This document shows, in pieces, positions 35,506-43,224 of a DNA stretch of 64,000 nt; positions within the stretch are counted from its first letter, which is position 1; each line of letters starts with the position of its first letter. The translations under genes were made by a program, and so were the position numbers. Source of the stretch: CAVWNR01 sp963756525 (GTDB taxonomy: Bacteria; Actinomycetota; Actinomycetes; Mycobacteriales; Jatrophihabitantaceae); the NCBI GenBank assembly GCA_963756525.1, contig CAVWNR010000003.1, positions 248,001-312,000 on the forward strand, in the 5' to 3' direction. A model generated the notes under the pieces. That model searched no databases. It was not told the origin of the DNA and saw only the letters and a program-made list of their open reading frames with translations.

Positions 35506-35527
35506 TGTCATCGGTCGACCGATGACA
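35506..35527. promoter_or_regulatory. Perfect 22-bp palindrome at the ugd promoter
   Basis: Two 11-bp arms, TGTCATCGGTC and GACCGATGACA, meet without a spacer. The palindrome overlaps a TAATGT -10 (35503-35508) and the presumed transcription start, and ends 18 nt before GTG 35546. That position suits a repressor operator. The binding protein is unknown, and pgi lies 85 nt away in the other direction. Confidence 0.65.
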
Positions 35528-35545
35528 GACAGGGGATGTCCTGCA

Positions 35546-36871
35546 GTGACGAGTGAGCGGCCGAAGCTGTCCGTGATCGGCACCGGGTACCTCGGCGCCA
35601 CCCATGCGGTGTGCATGGTCGAGCTGGGCTACGACGTCGTCGGGCTCGACGTCGATGAGGCCAAGGTCGCCCGCCTGGCTGCCGGCGATGTGCCCTTCTA
35701 CGAGCCGGGGCTGCCCGAGCTGCTGAGAAAGCACATCGACGGCGGCCGGCTGCGGTTCACCACCTCCTACGCGGAGGTCGCGGAGTTCGCCGACGTGCAC
35801 TTCGTCTGCGTCGGAACCCCGCAGCGCAAGGGTGAGTACGCCGCCGACCTGCGCTACGTCGAGGCGGCGTTCAGCTCGCTGGCGCCGTGCCTGAACCGCA
35901 AGGCGCTGGTCGTCGGCAAGTCGACCGTCCCGGCCGGGACGGCGGCGCTGATGGACGCACTGCTGCACCGGCTGGCGCCCTGCGACGAGGTGGAGCTGGC
36001 GTGGAACCCCGAGTTCCTGCGCGAGGGGTTCGCGGTCGAGGACACGCTACGCCCGGACCGCCTGGTGTTCGGCGTGCGCTCGGCGTGGGCCGAGCAGCGG
36101 CTGCGCGCCGTGTTCGCGCCGGTGATCGACGAGGGCACACCGGTCGTCATCACCGACTTCGCCACCGCCGAACTGGTGAAGGTGGCCGCTAACTCCTTCC
36201 TGGCAACCAAGATCTCGTTCATCAACGCGATGGCCGAGGTGTGCGAGGCGACCGGAGCAGACGTCACGCAGCTGGCCACCGCGATCGGTCACGACGGTCG
36301 GATCGGGCATCGCTTCCTGCGCCCGGGCCTCGGCTTCGGCGGCGGCTGCCTGCCCAAGGACATCCGTGCGTTCATCGCCCGCGCCGGCGAGCTGGGGGTC
36401 GACCAGGCAGTGGGGTTCCTGCGCGAGGTGGACGAGATCAACATGCGCCGCCGCGCCCGCACGCTCGAGATCGGCCTGGACCTCGTCGACGGCAGCTACC
36501 ACGGCACGCGGATCGCCGTGCTCGGCGCGGCGTTCAAACCCAACAGCGACGACATCCGCGACTCCCCCGCGCTGGACGTGGCCTCTGCGATCGGCCGCCG
36601 GGGCGGCGAGGTCATCGTCTACGACCCGCAGGCGATGGAGAACGCGCGCCGCACTCATCCCGACCTGACCTACGCCGAGTCATTCGACGCGGCCCTGCGC
36701 GGCGCTGACCTGACGATGCTGCTCACCGAGTGGGACGAGTTCCGGGCGATGGATCCCGCTGCGGTGGGCACGCTCGTCGCGGCGCGCAACATCGTCGACG
36801 GGCGCAATGTGCTCGACCCGGACATCTGGCGTGCGGCCGGCTGGCGCTACCGCGCTCTCGGCAGGCCGTAA
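35546..36871 (+). CDS. ugd: UDP-glucose 6-dehydrogenase
   Basis: Oxidises UDP-glucose to UDP-glucuronate for capsule or wall glycans. 441 residues from GTG 35546. It has IGTGYLGATHAVCM, CVGTPQ, KSTVPAGTA, NPEFLREGFAVED and the catalytic Cys in GLGFGGGCLPKD. AGGGGA at 35531-35536 supports GTG 35546; ATG 35522 would fall inside the palindrome and lacks spacing. It is the second dehydrogenase of the window and the more typical Ugd. The serine hydrolase gene starts directly at its stop. Confidence 0.93.
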   Translation: MTSERPKLSVIGTGYLGATHAVCMVELGYDVVGLDVDEAKVARLAAGDVPFYEPGLPELLRKHIDGGRLRFTTSYAEVAEFADVHFVCVGTPQRKGEYAADLRYVEAAFSSLAPCLNRKALVVGKSTVPAGTAALMDALLHRLAPCDEVELAWNPEFLREGFAVEDTLRPDRLVFGVRSAWAEQRLRAVFAPVIDEGTPVVITDFATAELVKVAANSFLATKISFINAMAEVCEATGADVTQLATAIGHDGRIGHRFLRPGLGFGGGCLPKDIRAFIARAGELGVDQAVGFLREVDEINMRRRARTLEIGLDLVDGSYHGTRIAVLGAAFKPNSDDIRDSPALDVASAIGRRGGEVIVYDPQAMENARRTHPDLTYAESFDAALRGADLTMLLTEWDEFRAMDPAAVGTLVAARNIVDGRNVLDPDIWRAAGWRYRALGRP

Positions 36872-38200
36872 GTGCTGCCGTCCTCCCTCGAGCGGGTGCT
36901 CGACCGGCGGGTCCGCGACCGGCAGCGCGAGTGGCGCGCGCCAGGCCTCGTCGCCGGCGTGATGCGTGACGGCACGCTCAGCTGGTCGGCGGGAGTCGGC
37001 GCGTCCGACGTGACGGCGCCGGATGTCGTGCCCGACGCCGACACCGCATTCGCGACCGGATCGATCACCAAGACGTTCACCGCGGCGCTGATCATGGCGT
37101 TGCGCGACGAAGGAAAGCTCATCCTCTCCGACCGGCTCGGGGTGCACCTGCCGGCGGGCCCGCACGCCGAGCTGACCCTGCGCGAGCTCCTGGCGCACGC
37201 CTCCGGGCTGCAGCGCGAGCCGGTCGGCGACGTGTGGGACACGCTCGTCATGCCGTCCATCGACGAGGTGGTGACGCGGCTGGGCGACGCCGAACAGGTG
37301 CTTCCCGTCCGGCTGCGCTGGCACTACTCCAACCTGGCGTACGCGCTACTCGGCGAGGTGGTCGCGCGGGCCGACGGGCGGCCGTGGGCGGACGCCGTGC
37401 AGGCCCGGCTGCTCGACCCGCTCGGCATGTCCCGTACGTCGCTGGTGGCGGCTGCGCCGGTGGCGGTGGGCTACTACACCGACCCGTTCACCGACCAGGT
37501 ACACGTCGAGAAGTGGATCGACATGGCCGCGTTCACCGCGGCGGGCGGGCTGTGGTCGACCGTGCGGGATCTGGCGCGCTGGGCGTCGTTCCTCGTGTCC
37601 GGAGCGGACGGCGTCCTCTCCGCGGACACGCTGGACGAGATGAGCCGCCCGGAAATCATGGTCGACCTGGAGAACTGGACGCTTGCGTGGGGCCTCGGGC
37701 TGCAGCTGTTCCGTTCCGGCGAGCGGATCATGGTCGGGCACGGCGGGGCGATGCCCGGCTTCCTCGCCGGGCTCGCGGTGCGCCGTCCCGACCGCACCGC
37801 CGCGATCGTGCTGGCGAACACGTCGGCCGGGGTGGACGCTCCCGCGCTGGCCGTCGAGCTGGTCTCGACCGTGCTGGACGCCGAGCCCGCGCCGGCCGAC
37901 CCCTGGCGCCCCGGGCCGCCGGTGCCCGCCGAGCTGGCCCCGCTCGTCGGGCGGTGGTGGTCGGAGGGCAGCCCGTTCACGTTCTCCGTTCTGGACGGGC
38001 ATTTGGAGGCGCGGCTGGACAGCCAGCCCCCGACCAAGCCGCCCGCCGTGTTCGAAAAGGTGCGCGACGACGTGTACCGGACCGTCTCCGGGCGCGAGCA
38101 GGGCGAATGGCTGCGCGTCGAGCGCTCGCAGTCCGGCGAGGTGACCCGGATGCTCTGGGCCGGCTACCCGTTCACCCGGCGTCCGCAGACCTTCGGCTGA
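36872..38200 (+). CDS. Serine hydrolase, class C beta-lactamase-like
   Basis: A 442-residue protein of the AmpC/EstB/DD-peptidase fold. SxxK is SITK in ATGSITKTFT, the second motif is YSN in WHYSNLAY, and the third is HGG in VGHGGAMPGF. A C-terminal beta-rich domain follows residue 340. No signal peptide is visible, so a cytoplasmic esterase or peptidase is more likely than a secreted lactamase. GTG 36872 follows the ugd TAA directly. Substrate is unknown. Confidence 0.86.
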   Translation: MLPSSLERVLDRRVRDRQREWRAPGLVAGVMRDGTLSWSAGVGASDVTAPDVVPDADTAFATGSITKTFTAALIMALRDEGKLILSDRLGVHLPAGPHAELTLRELLAHASGLQREPVGDVWDTLVMPSIDEVVTRLGDAEQVLPVRLRWHYSNLAYALLGEVVARADGRPWADAVQARLLDPLGMSRTSLVAAAPVAVGYYTDPFTDQVHVEKWIDMAAFTAAGGLWSTVRDLARWASFLVSGADGVLSADTLDEMSRPEIMVDLENWTLAWGLGLQLFRSGERIMVGHGGAMPGFLAGLAVRRPDRTAAIVLANTSAGVDAPALAVELVSTVLDAEPAPADPWRPGPPVPAELAPLVGRWWSEGSPFTFSVLDGHLEARLDSQPPTKPPAVFEKVRDDVYRTVSGREQGEWLRVERSQSGEVTRMLWAGYPFTRRPQTFG

Positions 38201-38223
38201 GCCTCGCTCCTGGCGGACTACCT

Positions 38224-38319
38224 GCGACTTTGCCCCGCTGTGACACGTTACGGAGGCTTGGCAGCGTGTCATGGCGGTGCAAAGTCGCCCGCCAGCGTGT
38301 CGTAGCGGGGCGAAGTCGC
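38224..38319. repeat. Palindromic repeat of the GACTTTGCCCCGC family, copy 3, with a doubled right arm
   Basis: The left arm GCGACTTTGCCCCGCTGTG...(38224-38247) can pair with 38265-38288, and a second right arm at 38296-38319 is also complementary. The layout suggests a copy nested with, or duplicated from, another. It lies in the gap between the convergent hydrolase and purE genes and could terminate both. Confidence 0.75.
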
Positions 38320-38338
38320 GGACGGCCGCCGATTACCG

Positions 38339-38839
38339 TCAGCCGCGGAGCCGGCGGGACAGGTCGGCGTCCTTGGCTCGGGCCGCTTGCGCGAGTTGCT
38401 CTTGGAAGGCCCGCACCCGCTGCGCCAGTGCGTCGTCGGACGCGGCGAGGATGCGGACCGCCAGCAACCCGGCGTTGCGCGCTCCCGCGATCGATACCGT
38501 GGCCACCGGAATACCCGCCGGCATCTGCACGATCGACAGCAGCGAATCCAGGCCGTCGAGGTAGCGCAGCGGCACCGGCACGCCGATCACCGGCAGCGTG
38601 GTGAGCGAAGCCACCATGCCGGGCAGGTGCGCGGCTCCCCCGGCGCCCGCGATGATCACCTTGAGCCCTCGTCCGGCCGCCTCCTGCGCGTAGGCGGCCA
38701 TGCCCAGCGGCGTGCGGTGCGCCGACACCACCCGCATTTCGTGCGGGACGTCGAACTCGGCCAGCGCCTCGGCGGCGGCGCCCATCACCTCGAAGTCCGA
38801 GTCGCTGCCCATGATCACGCCGACTCTTGGCTCGGTCAC
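38339..38839 (-). CDS. purE: N5-carboxyaminoimidazole ribonucleotide mutase
   Basis: Class I PurE, converting N5-CAIR to CAIR in purine synthesis. 166 residues. MGSDSDFEVM (10-19) and the SAHRTP loop (39-44) with catalytic His41 are present, as is GAGGAAHLPGMVAS. GTG 38839 overlaps the purK stop by 4 nt, so both are coupled. AIR carboxylation thus uses the bacterial two-enzyme route. Confidence 0.95.
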   Translation of the reverse strand: MTEPRVGVIMGSDSDFEVMGAAAEALAEFDVPHEMRVVSAHRTPLGMAAYAQEAAGRGLKVIIAGAGGAAHLPGMVASLTTLPVIGVPVPLRYLDGLDSLLSIVQMPAGIPVATVSIAGARNAGLLAVRILAASDDALAQRVRAFQEQLAQAARAKDADLSRRLRG

Positions 38840-39993
38840 ACCCGGTCACCGTTCGCGAGGTAGTCGGCGGCAGCCCGCGCCCGGGCCCGCGTCTGGTCGG
38901 GGTCGTTCCCCAGCGCCGTGACGTGGCCGACCTTCCGGCCGGAGCGGAAGCCCTTGCCGTACAGGTGGATCTTCGCGTCCGGCCAGCGGGCCAGGCAGTG
39001 GTGGACGCGCTCGTCGAGGCTCTTCGGCGTGACGTCGTCCGGGCCGGCGAGGACGTTGGCCATGACCACCGCCGGCGCGGTCATCGTCGTGACGCCGAGC
39101 GGGTAGTCGAGGACGGCCCGGACGTGCTGCTCGAACTGCGAGGTGCGCGCTCCCTCGATCGTCCAGTGCCCGGAGTTGTGCGGGCGCATCGCCAGCTCGT
39201 TGACCAGCAGGCCGCCCGGCCCGTCGAACAGCTCGACGGCCAGCACGCCCGTGACGCCCAGCTCGGCGGCGATCCGCAGCGCCAGCCGCTGCGCCTCGTC
39301 CGCGCGGCCGGCGTCCAGCCCGGGCGCCGGGGCGAGCACCTCGACGCAGATGCCCTCGGACTGCACCGTCTCGACCACCGGCCAGGCAGCGCCCTGCCCG
39401 AACGGCGAACGGGCGACGACGGCGGCCAGCTCCCGGACGATGGGCACCTTCGCCTCGGCGAGCAGCCGGATGCCGGCCCGCAACAGTTGGGCCGCGTCGT
39501 CGACCGAGTCGAGCGTCCAGACGCCCTTACCGTCGTACCCGCCGGTGGCGGCCTTGACTACGAGCGGCCAGCCCACTTCGTCCCCGAATGCGGCCAGTTC
39601 CGCCGCGTCGCCGACCGGCGTCCAGGGCGGGCAGGGGACGCCCAGCCCGGTGAGCCTGGTCCGCATGGCCAGCTTGTCCTGGGCGAAGCGCAGCGCCTCG
39701 GGGCCCGGCTGGAGGTTCACGCCGTCGGCGGCGAGCGCCTGCAGGTGCTCGTTCGGGACATGCTCGTGGTCGAACGTCAGCACGTCGCAGCCGGCGGCGA
39801 AGGCCCGAAGGTCAGCCAGCGACCGGTAGTCGCCCACCACGACGTCGGCGGCCACCAGCGCCGCGCCGTCGTCAGGCGACTCGGCGAGGATGCGCAGGGA
39901 CTGGCCGAGGGCGATCGCCGCCTGATGAGTCATCCGGGCCAGCTGGCCCGCACCGACCATCCCGACCACGGGCAGTCCGGTGCGGGCGTCCAC
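38836..39993 (-). CDS. purK: N5-carboxyaminoimidazole ribonucleotide synthase
   Basis: An ATP-grasp enzyme that makes N5-CAIR from AIR, bicarbonate and ATP. 385 residues from GTG 39993. It has GMVGAGQLARM, TFDHEHVPNE, KAATGGYDGKGVW, and the NELAMRPHNSGHWTIEGA signature. The frame is open to 40563, but the upstream part is antisense to gtrA; TAGGCT (minus strand, 40002-40007) lies 8 nt before GTG 39993, giving a leaderless transcript. Confidence 0.94.
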   Translation of the reverse strand: MDARTGLPVVGMVGAGQLARMTHQAAIALGQSLRILAESPDDGAALVAADVVVGDYRSLADLRAFAAGCDVLTFDHEHVPNEHLQALAADGVNLQPGPEALRFAQDKLAMRTRLTGLGVPCPPWTPVGDAAELAAFGDEVGWPLVVKAATGGYDGKGVWTLDSVDDAAQLLRAGIRLLAEAKVPIVRELAAVVARSPFGQGAAWPVVETVQSEGICVEVLAPAPGLDAGRADEAQRLALRIAAELGVTGVLAVELFDGPGGLLVNELAMRPHNSGHWTIEGARTSQFEQHVRAVLDYPLGVTTMTAPAVVMANVLAGPDDVTPKSLDERVHHCLARWPDAKIHLYGKGFRSGRKVGHVTALGNDPDQTRARARAAADYLANGDRV

Positions 39994-40001
39994 GGGGTGT
40001 G

Positions 40002-40007
40002 AGCCTA
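40002..40007 (-). promoter_or_regulatory. Leaderless promoter -10 of purKE
   Basis: TAGGCT on the minus strand, 8 nt before GTG 39993, with no ribosome-binding site between. It supports the short PurK start. Confidence 0.5.
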
Positions 40008-40092
40008 ACCGGCTCGGGTGAGCCTGACCGGCGCGCCGAACCGTCCGCAGAGGCGAGACGCCAAGCGTGACCGGGTAGACTTCCGGGTCATC

Positions 40093-40599
40093 ATGCTCGA
40101 GACGACCCCGGTCACGACGCTGCGCGACTATCTCCGTAGCTCTTGGCGCATTCTTCTCAAAGAGGTCACCGCGTTCGGTGCGGTCGGTGCGATCAGCTTT
40201 CTCGTGCAGATCGGGCTGTTCAATTACCTCTACTACCACCACCACGTCGGGCCGCTGACGGCCAACGCGATCGCCATGTGCGTCGCCACGGTCATCGCCT
40301 ACCTCGGCAACCGGAACCTTTCCTTCTCCCACCGTGCCCGCACCGGGCTGGGTCGCGAGGCCGGATTCTTCTTCGGCATCAACGCCATCGCGTTCCTGTT
40401 CGGCGAGCTGCTGCTCGCCTTGTTCGCCTACCCGCTGGGTTATCGCCACGACGGCGTCGTGATGAACGTCGTGAACCTCGCAGCGATCGCGATCGGCACC
40501 TTGTTCCGGTTCTGGAGCTACAAGCGGTTCGTGTTCCTGCACCCCGATCGCGTGCACAGCCACCCCATCGACCTCGACGAGGAGCTCGCCGAGAGCTGA
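40093..40599 (+). CDS. GtrA family membrane protein
   Basis: A 168-residue protein with four membrane helices (starting ITAFGAVGAISFLVQIGLFNYLYY-like near residue 27) in the GtrA/DPMS-accessory pattern, with NRNLSFSH and FRFWSYKRFVF between and after helices. Members help flip polyprenyl-phosphate sugars or support glycosyltransferases. ATG 40093 lies 11 nt after a TAGACT -10 (40076-40081); the longer GTG 40018 start would add 25 basic residues. It is divergent from purK and not near the glycan cluster. Confidence 0.85.
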   Translation: MLETTPVTTLRDYLRSSWRILLKEVTAFGAVGAISFLVQIGLFNYLYYHHHVGPLTANAIAMCVATVIAYLGNRNLSFSHRARTGLGREAGFFFGINAIAFLFGELLLALFAYPLGYRHDGVVMNVVNLAAIAIGTLFRFWSYKRFVFLHPDRVHSHPIDLDEELAES

Positions 40600-40623
40600 T
40601 CGTCGTCCGGGGCGTCTTACCGG

Positions 40624-40652
40624 TTGACATTCTCGAACGCCTGTTCGAGACT
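40624..40652 (+). promoter_or_regulatory. SOS promoter of imuA'-imuB
   Basis: TTGACA (-35, 40624-40629) and GAGACT (-10 position, 40647-40652) are separated by 17 nt and enclose the LexA box. Confidence 0.7.
40633..40648. promoter_or_regulatory. LexA (SOS) box of imuA'
   Basis: TCGAACGCCTGTTCGA matches the actinobacterial LexA consensus TCGAAC-4-GTTCGA exactly in both half-sites. It lies between the -35 and -10 elements and 10 nt before ATG 40659. Confidence 0.92.
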
Positions 40653-40658
40653 CGGAGG

Positions 40659-41414
40659 ATGCTCGACGTCGCCATCCGCAGGCTCGACGGCTCCACCGCC
40701 GTCGACCTGGGGCGCCGGGCCGCGCCGCCCCTTCCGGTCCTGCCGGCGTTGCAGCGGGTGTTGCCGGATGGGCTGCGCCGGGGCAACACGGTCAGCGTCA
40801 GCGGGTCGGTGTCGCTGCTGCTGGCCCTACTCGGAGCCGCCTCGGCGGCCGGGGCGTGGTGCGCACTGGTCGGCCTTCCGACGCTCAGTGCCGAGGCCGC
40901 CGGGGAGTACGGCATCGAGCTTCCCCGGCTGGCGATCGTGCCCCAGCCGGGGCCGAGCTGGACGACCGCGGTGGGCGCGCTGCTCGACGCGGTCGACGTG
41001 GTGGCGGCCCGGCCCCCGCCGCGGATCGTGCCCGGGGACGTGCGGCGGCTCGCGGCTCGGGCACGCAACCGGGACGCCGTGTTCGTGCCGTTCCTCTCCG
41101 GCGACTTCGGCGACGCGGCCTGGCCCGGCGCCGATGTGCGGCTCGGTGTACAGGGCGGGCAGTGGGAGGGCATCGGGGCAGGTCACGGCCGGCTGCGGCA
41201 GCGGCGGCTCACCGTCACCGCGGAGGGGCGGGGGCAGGCGGCGCGTGCCCGCTCGGCCACGCTGTGGCTCCCCGCCGCGGGCGGTGGGGTGCTGCTCGAC
41301 GAGCCGGTCGCACCGGTCGTCCCGCTACGCCGGCAAACCACCGAGCCGATCAGGTCTTCCCCGCTTCTGACCGCATGGATCGCCGCCGAGCGGCCACACG
41401 CGGGGAAGACCTGA
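40659..41414 (+). CDS. imuA': ImuA'-like SOS mutagenesis protein
   Basis: 251 residues, an actinobacterial ImuA' with RecA-like remnants: a SVSGSVSLLLALLGAASAAGAWCALVG core resembling a RecA fold, but no intact Walker A. In mycobacteria ImuA' links ImuB to the DnaE2 polymerase in translesion synthesis. GGAGG precedes ATG 40659 and a LexA box precedes that. imuB follows after 41 nt. The C-terminal coding end overlaps an 18-bp inverted repeat. Identification rests on the SOS box, length and the adjacent imuB more than on sequence motifs. Confidence 0.82.
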   Translation: MLDVAIRRLDGSTAVDLGRRAAPPLPVLPALQRVLPDGLRRGNTVSVSGSVSLLLALLGAASAAGAWCALVGLPTLSAEAAGEYGIELPRLAIVPQPGPSWTTAVGALLDAVDVVAARPPPRIVPGDVRRLAARARNRDAVFVPFLSGDFGDAAWPGADVRLGVQGGQWEGIGAGHGRLRQRRLTVTAEGRGQAARARSATLWLPAAGGGVLLDEPVAPVVPLRRQTTEPIRSSPLLTAWIAAERPHAGKT

Positions 41415-41417
41415 TCG
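41347..41417. repeat. 18-bp perfect inverted repeat at the imuA'-imuB junction
   Basis: CGATCAGGTCTTCCCCGC (41347-41364) and its exact reverse complement (41400-41417) flank a 35-nt loop. The element codes for the last residues of ImuA' (IRSSPLL...GKT) and spans its stop codon. It could limit read-through into imuB or be a captured palindromic repeat. Confidence 0.8.
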
Positions 41418-41455
41418 ACATCGGGTGACACTCGAGTCGATTCAGCGAGGTCGTC

Positions 41456-43006
41456 ATGATCACCGCCCCGCCGCGGACGATCGCGGTCTGGTGCCCGGAC
41501 TGGCCGGTCACCACCGCCCGCGGCGCCGCCGGCGTGCCCGACGATGCCCCGGTTGCCGTCGTCACCGCCAACCGGGTGGTGGCCTGCTCGCACCCCGCGC
41601 GCGCTGCCGGGGTGCAGCGCGGTCTACGCCGCCGAGAGGCCCAGGCCCGCTGCCCCGAGCTCGTCGTCCTCCCCCGAGACGAGACCGCCGAGGCGCGCAC
41701 CTTCGAGCCGGTCGTGCTCGCCCTCGAGTCGATCGCCCCGGGCGTCGAGGTCACCCGGCCGGGCCTGGCGGCGATCGGCGCCCGCGGCCCCAGCCGCTAC
41801 TTCGGCGGCGAGACGGGAGTGCTCCACACGCTCTCCCGGGCGATCGCCGAGCTGGCCACCGACGTGCTGATCGGCGTCGCCGACGGCGCGTTCGCCGCCG
41901 AGCAGGCCGCCCGCCGCGGCATCGTCGTCCCGGCCGGCGAGTCGGCGCAGTTCCTGGCCGGGTTGCCGGTGAGCACGCTCGACCCGTCAGGGGCGTCGCC
42001 GCTGATCGACCTGTTGCAGCGGCTCGGGCTGCGCACGCTCGGTGCGTTCGCCGCGCTGCCGGCCCGGGACGTGCTGGCCCGGTTCGGCCCGGACGGCGCC
42101 TGGGCGCACCGGCAGGCCGGCGGGCACGACGACCGCCCGGTCGCGGCCCGGCGGCCACCACCGGAGTTCGCCACCGAACTCGCCCTCGAACCGCCCGTCG
42201 ACCGGGTCGACACCGTGGCGTTCAGCGCTCGGCCGATGACCGAGCGGTTCATCGCCAACCTCGCCGGGCATGGGCTGGCCTGCACCTGCCTGGAGCTGCA
42301 GGCCGTCACGACGAACGGCGAGGAGACGCTGCGCCGGTGGCGGCATGCCGGCGTGCTCGGCGCGCTCGACGTGGTCGACCGCATCCGCTGGCAGCTCGAG
42401 GGATGGCTCTGCGGGGCCCGCCGGCCCACCGGCGGAGTGAGCCGGCTGCGGCTCGTGCCGGTCGAGACGGTGCCCACCGGCACCCATCAGCAGGCGTTGT
42501 GGGGCGGTTCGGGCGCCGACGACGAGCGGGCCCACCGCGCCCTGGCCCGGGTGCAGACCCTGCTCGGGCACGGGTCGGTGCTCACCGCGTCCGTCCAGGG
42601 CGGCCGCGACCCGGCGCAGCGTACCCGGCTCACCCCGTGGGGCGACGCTCCCGAACCCGAGCGCGCACCCGACCCTCCCTGGCCCGCCCGGCTTCCCGCA
42701 CCCGCGCCGTCGGTGCTGATCGACCCGCCCCGCCCGGTGCAGGTGCTCGACGAAGCCGGGCGCCCGGTGCGCGTCACCGACCGCGGCGCGGTGCCGATGC
42801 CACCGGCCCGGTTCGGACTCGGCGGCGAGCAGCCGGTGGCGGTGACGTCCTGGGCCGGACCGTGGCCGGTGGACGAGCGGTGGTGGGATGCCGCGTCGGC
42901 GCGCCGGGCCGCGCGATTCCAGCTCGTCGACGTCCGCGGCCGGGCCTTCCTCGTCCGCTGTGAGCTGGCCGTACCGCGCTGGACTCTCGAGGCGGTCTAC
43001 GACTGA
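41456..43006 (+). CDS. imuB: ImuB, Y-family polymerase-like SOS protein
   Basis: 516 residues. The N-terminal half has the Y-family fold (TIAVWCPDWPVTTARG, ANRVVACSHPARAAGVQRG, RYFGGETG, IGVADGAFAAEQAA, LLQRLGLRTLGAFAALPARDVLARFG). The catalytic acidic residues of true DinB are missing at the first metal site (CPDW instead of DMD), as expected for ImuB, which acts as a clamp-binding hub of the mutasome and not as a polymerase. It is co-transcribed with imuA'. dnaE2, its partner, lies 2 kb away under its own LexA box. Confidence 0.92.
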   Translation: MITAPPRTIAVWCPDWPVTTARGAAGVPDDAPVAVVTANRVVACSHPARAAGVQRGLRRREAQARCPELVVLPRDETAEARTFEPVVLALESIAPGVEVTRPGLAAIGARGPSRYFGGETGVLHTLSRAIAELATDVLIGVADGAFAAEQAARRGIVVPAGESAQFLAGLPVSTLDPSGASPLIDLLQRLGLRTLGAFAALPARDVLARFGPDGAWAHRQAGGHDDRPVAARRPPPEFATELALEPPVDRVDTVAFSARPMTERFIANLAGHGLACTCLELQAVTTNGEETLRRWRHAGVLGALDVVDRIRWQLEGWLCGARRPTGGVSRLRLVPVETVPTGTHQQALWGGSGADDERAHRALARVQTLLGHGSVLTASVQGGRDPAQRTRLTPWGDAPEPERAPDPPWPARLPAPAPSVLIDPPRPVQVLDEAGRPVRVTDRGAVPMPPARFGLGGEQPVAVTSWAGPWPVDERWWDAASARRAARFQLVDVRGRAFLVRCELAVPRWTLEAVYD

Positions 43007-43008
43007 TG

Positions 43009-43036
43009 TGCTACATCGTGGCTACCATTCGTAGCA
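43009..43036. promoter_or_regulatory. Relic toxin-antitoxin operator
   Basis: GCTAC half-sites at 43010 and 43021 and the inverted GTAGC at 43031 form TGCTAC...GTAGCA, the type of multi-site operator found before phd/vapB antitoxin genes. It starts 2 nt after the imuB stop. Confidence 0.45.
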
Positions 43037-43040
43037 GCCT

Positions 43041-43218
43041 GAGGTCGCGTCCCGAGAGCTGCGCAACCACACCGCGGACGTGCTGCGCCGCGTTCAGGCC
43101 GGCGAGGAGCTGGTCATCACGGTGCACGGCCGCCCGGTCGCGGAAAGCGTCCCGCTACGCAACCGGCGCCGTCGATCCGCTCGACCGCGTTGCCGGCTTG
43201 CAGATCATCCGGGTCTGA
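43041..43218 (+). pseudogene. Decayed Phd/VapB antitoxin with a possible toxin C-terminal remnant
   Basis: 43041-43172 reads EVASRELRNHTADVLRRV, then QAGEELVITVHGRPVAE and SVPLRNRRR, a typical Phd/YefM-type antitoxin. There is no start codon in frame: a TAG lies at 43032-43034 and none of ATG, GTG or TTG occurs before position 43080. After the RNRRR end the frame degenerates. In another frame the sequence ends DPLDRVAGLQIIRV followed by TGA at 43216-43218, which looks like the C-terminus of a PIN-domain toxin. The simplest reading is an internal deletion that fused the two. The antitoxin part is fairly sure, the toxin part is not. Confidence 0.6.
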
Positions 43219-43224
43219 GACAGC

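Noticed and set aside
39994..40563. 190-residue N-terminal extension of PurK
   Set aside because: It reads antisense through gtrA and has no ATP-grasp features; the normal PurK start GMVGAGQL follows GTG 39993 and a -10 box.
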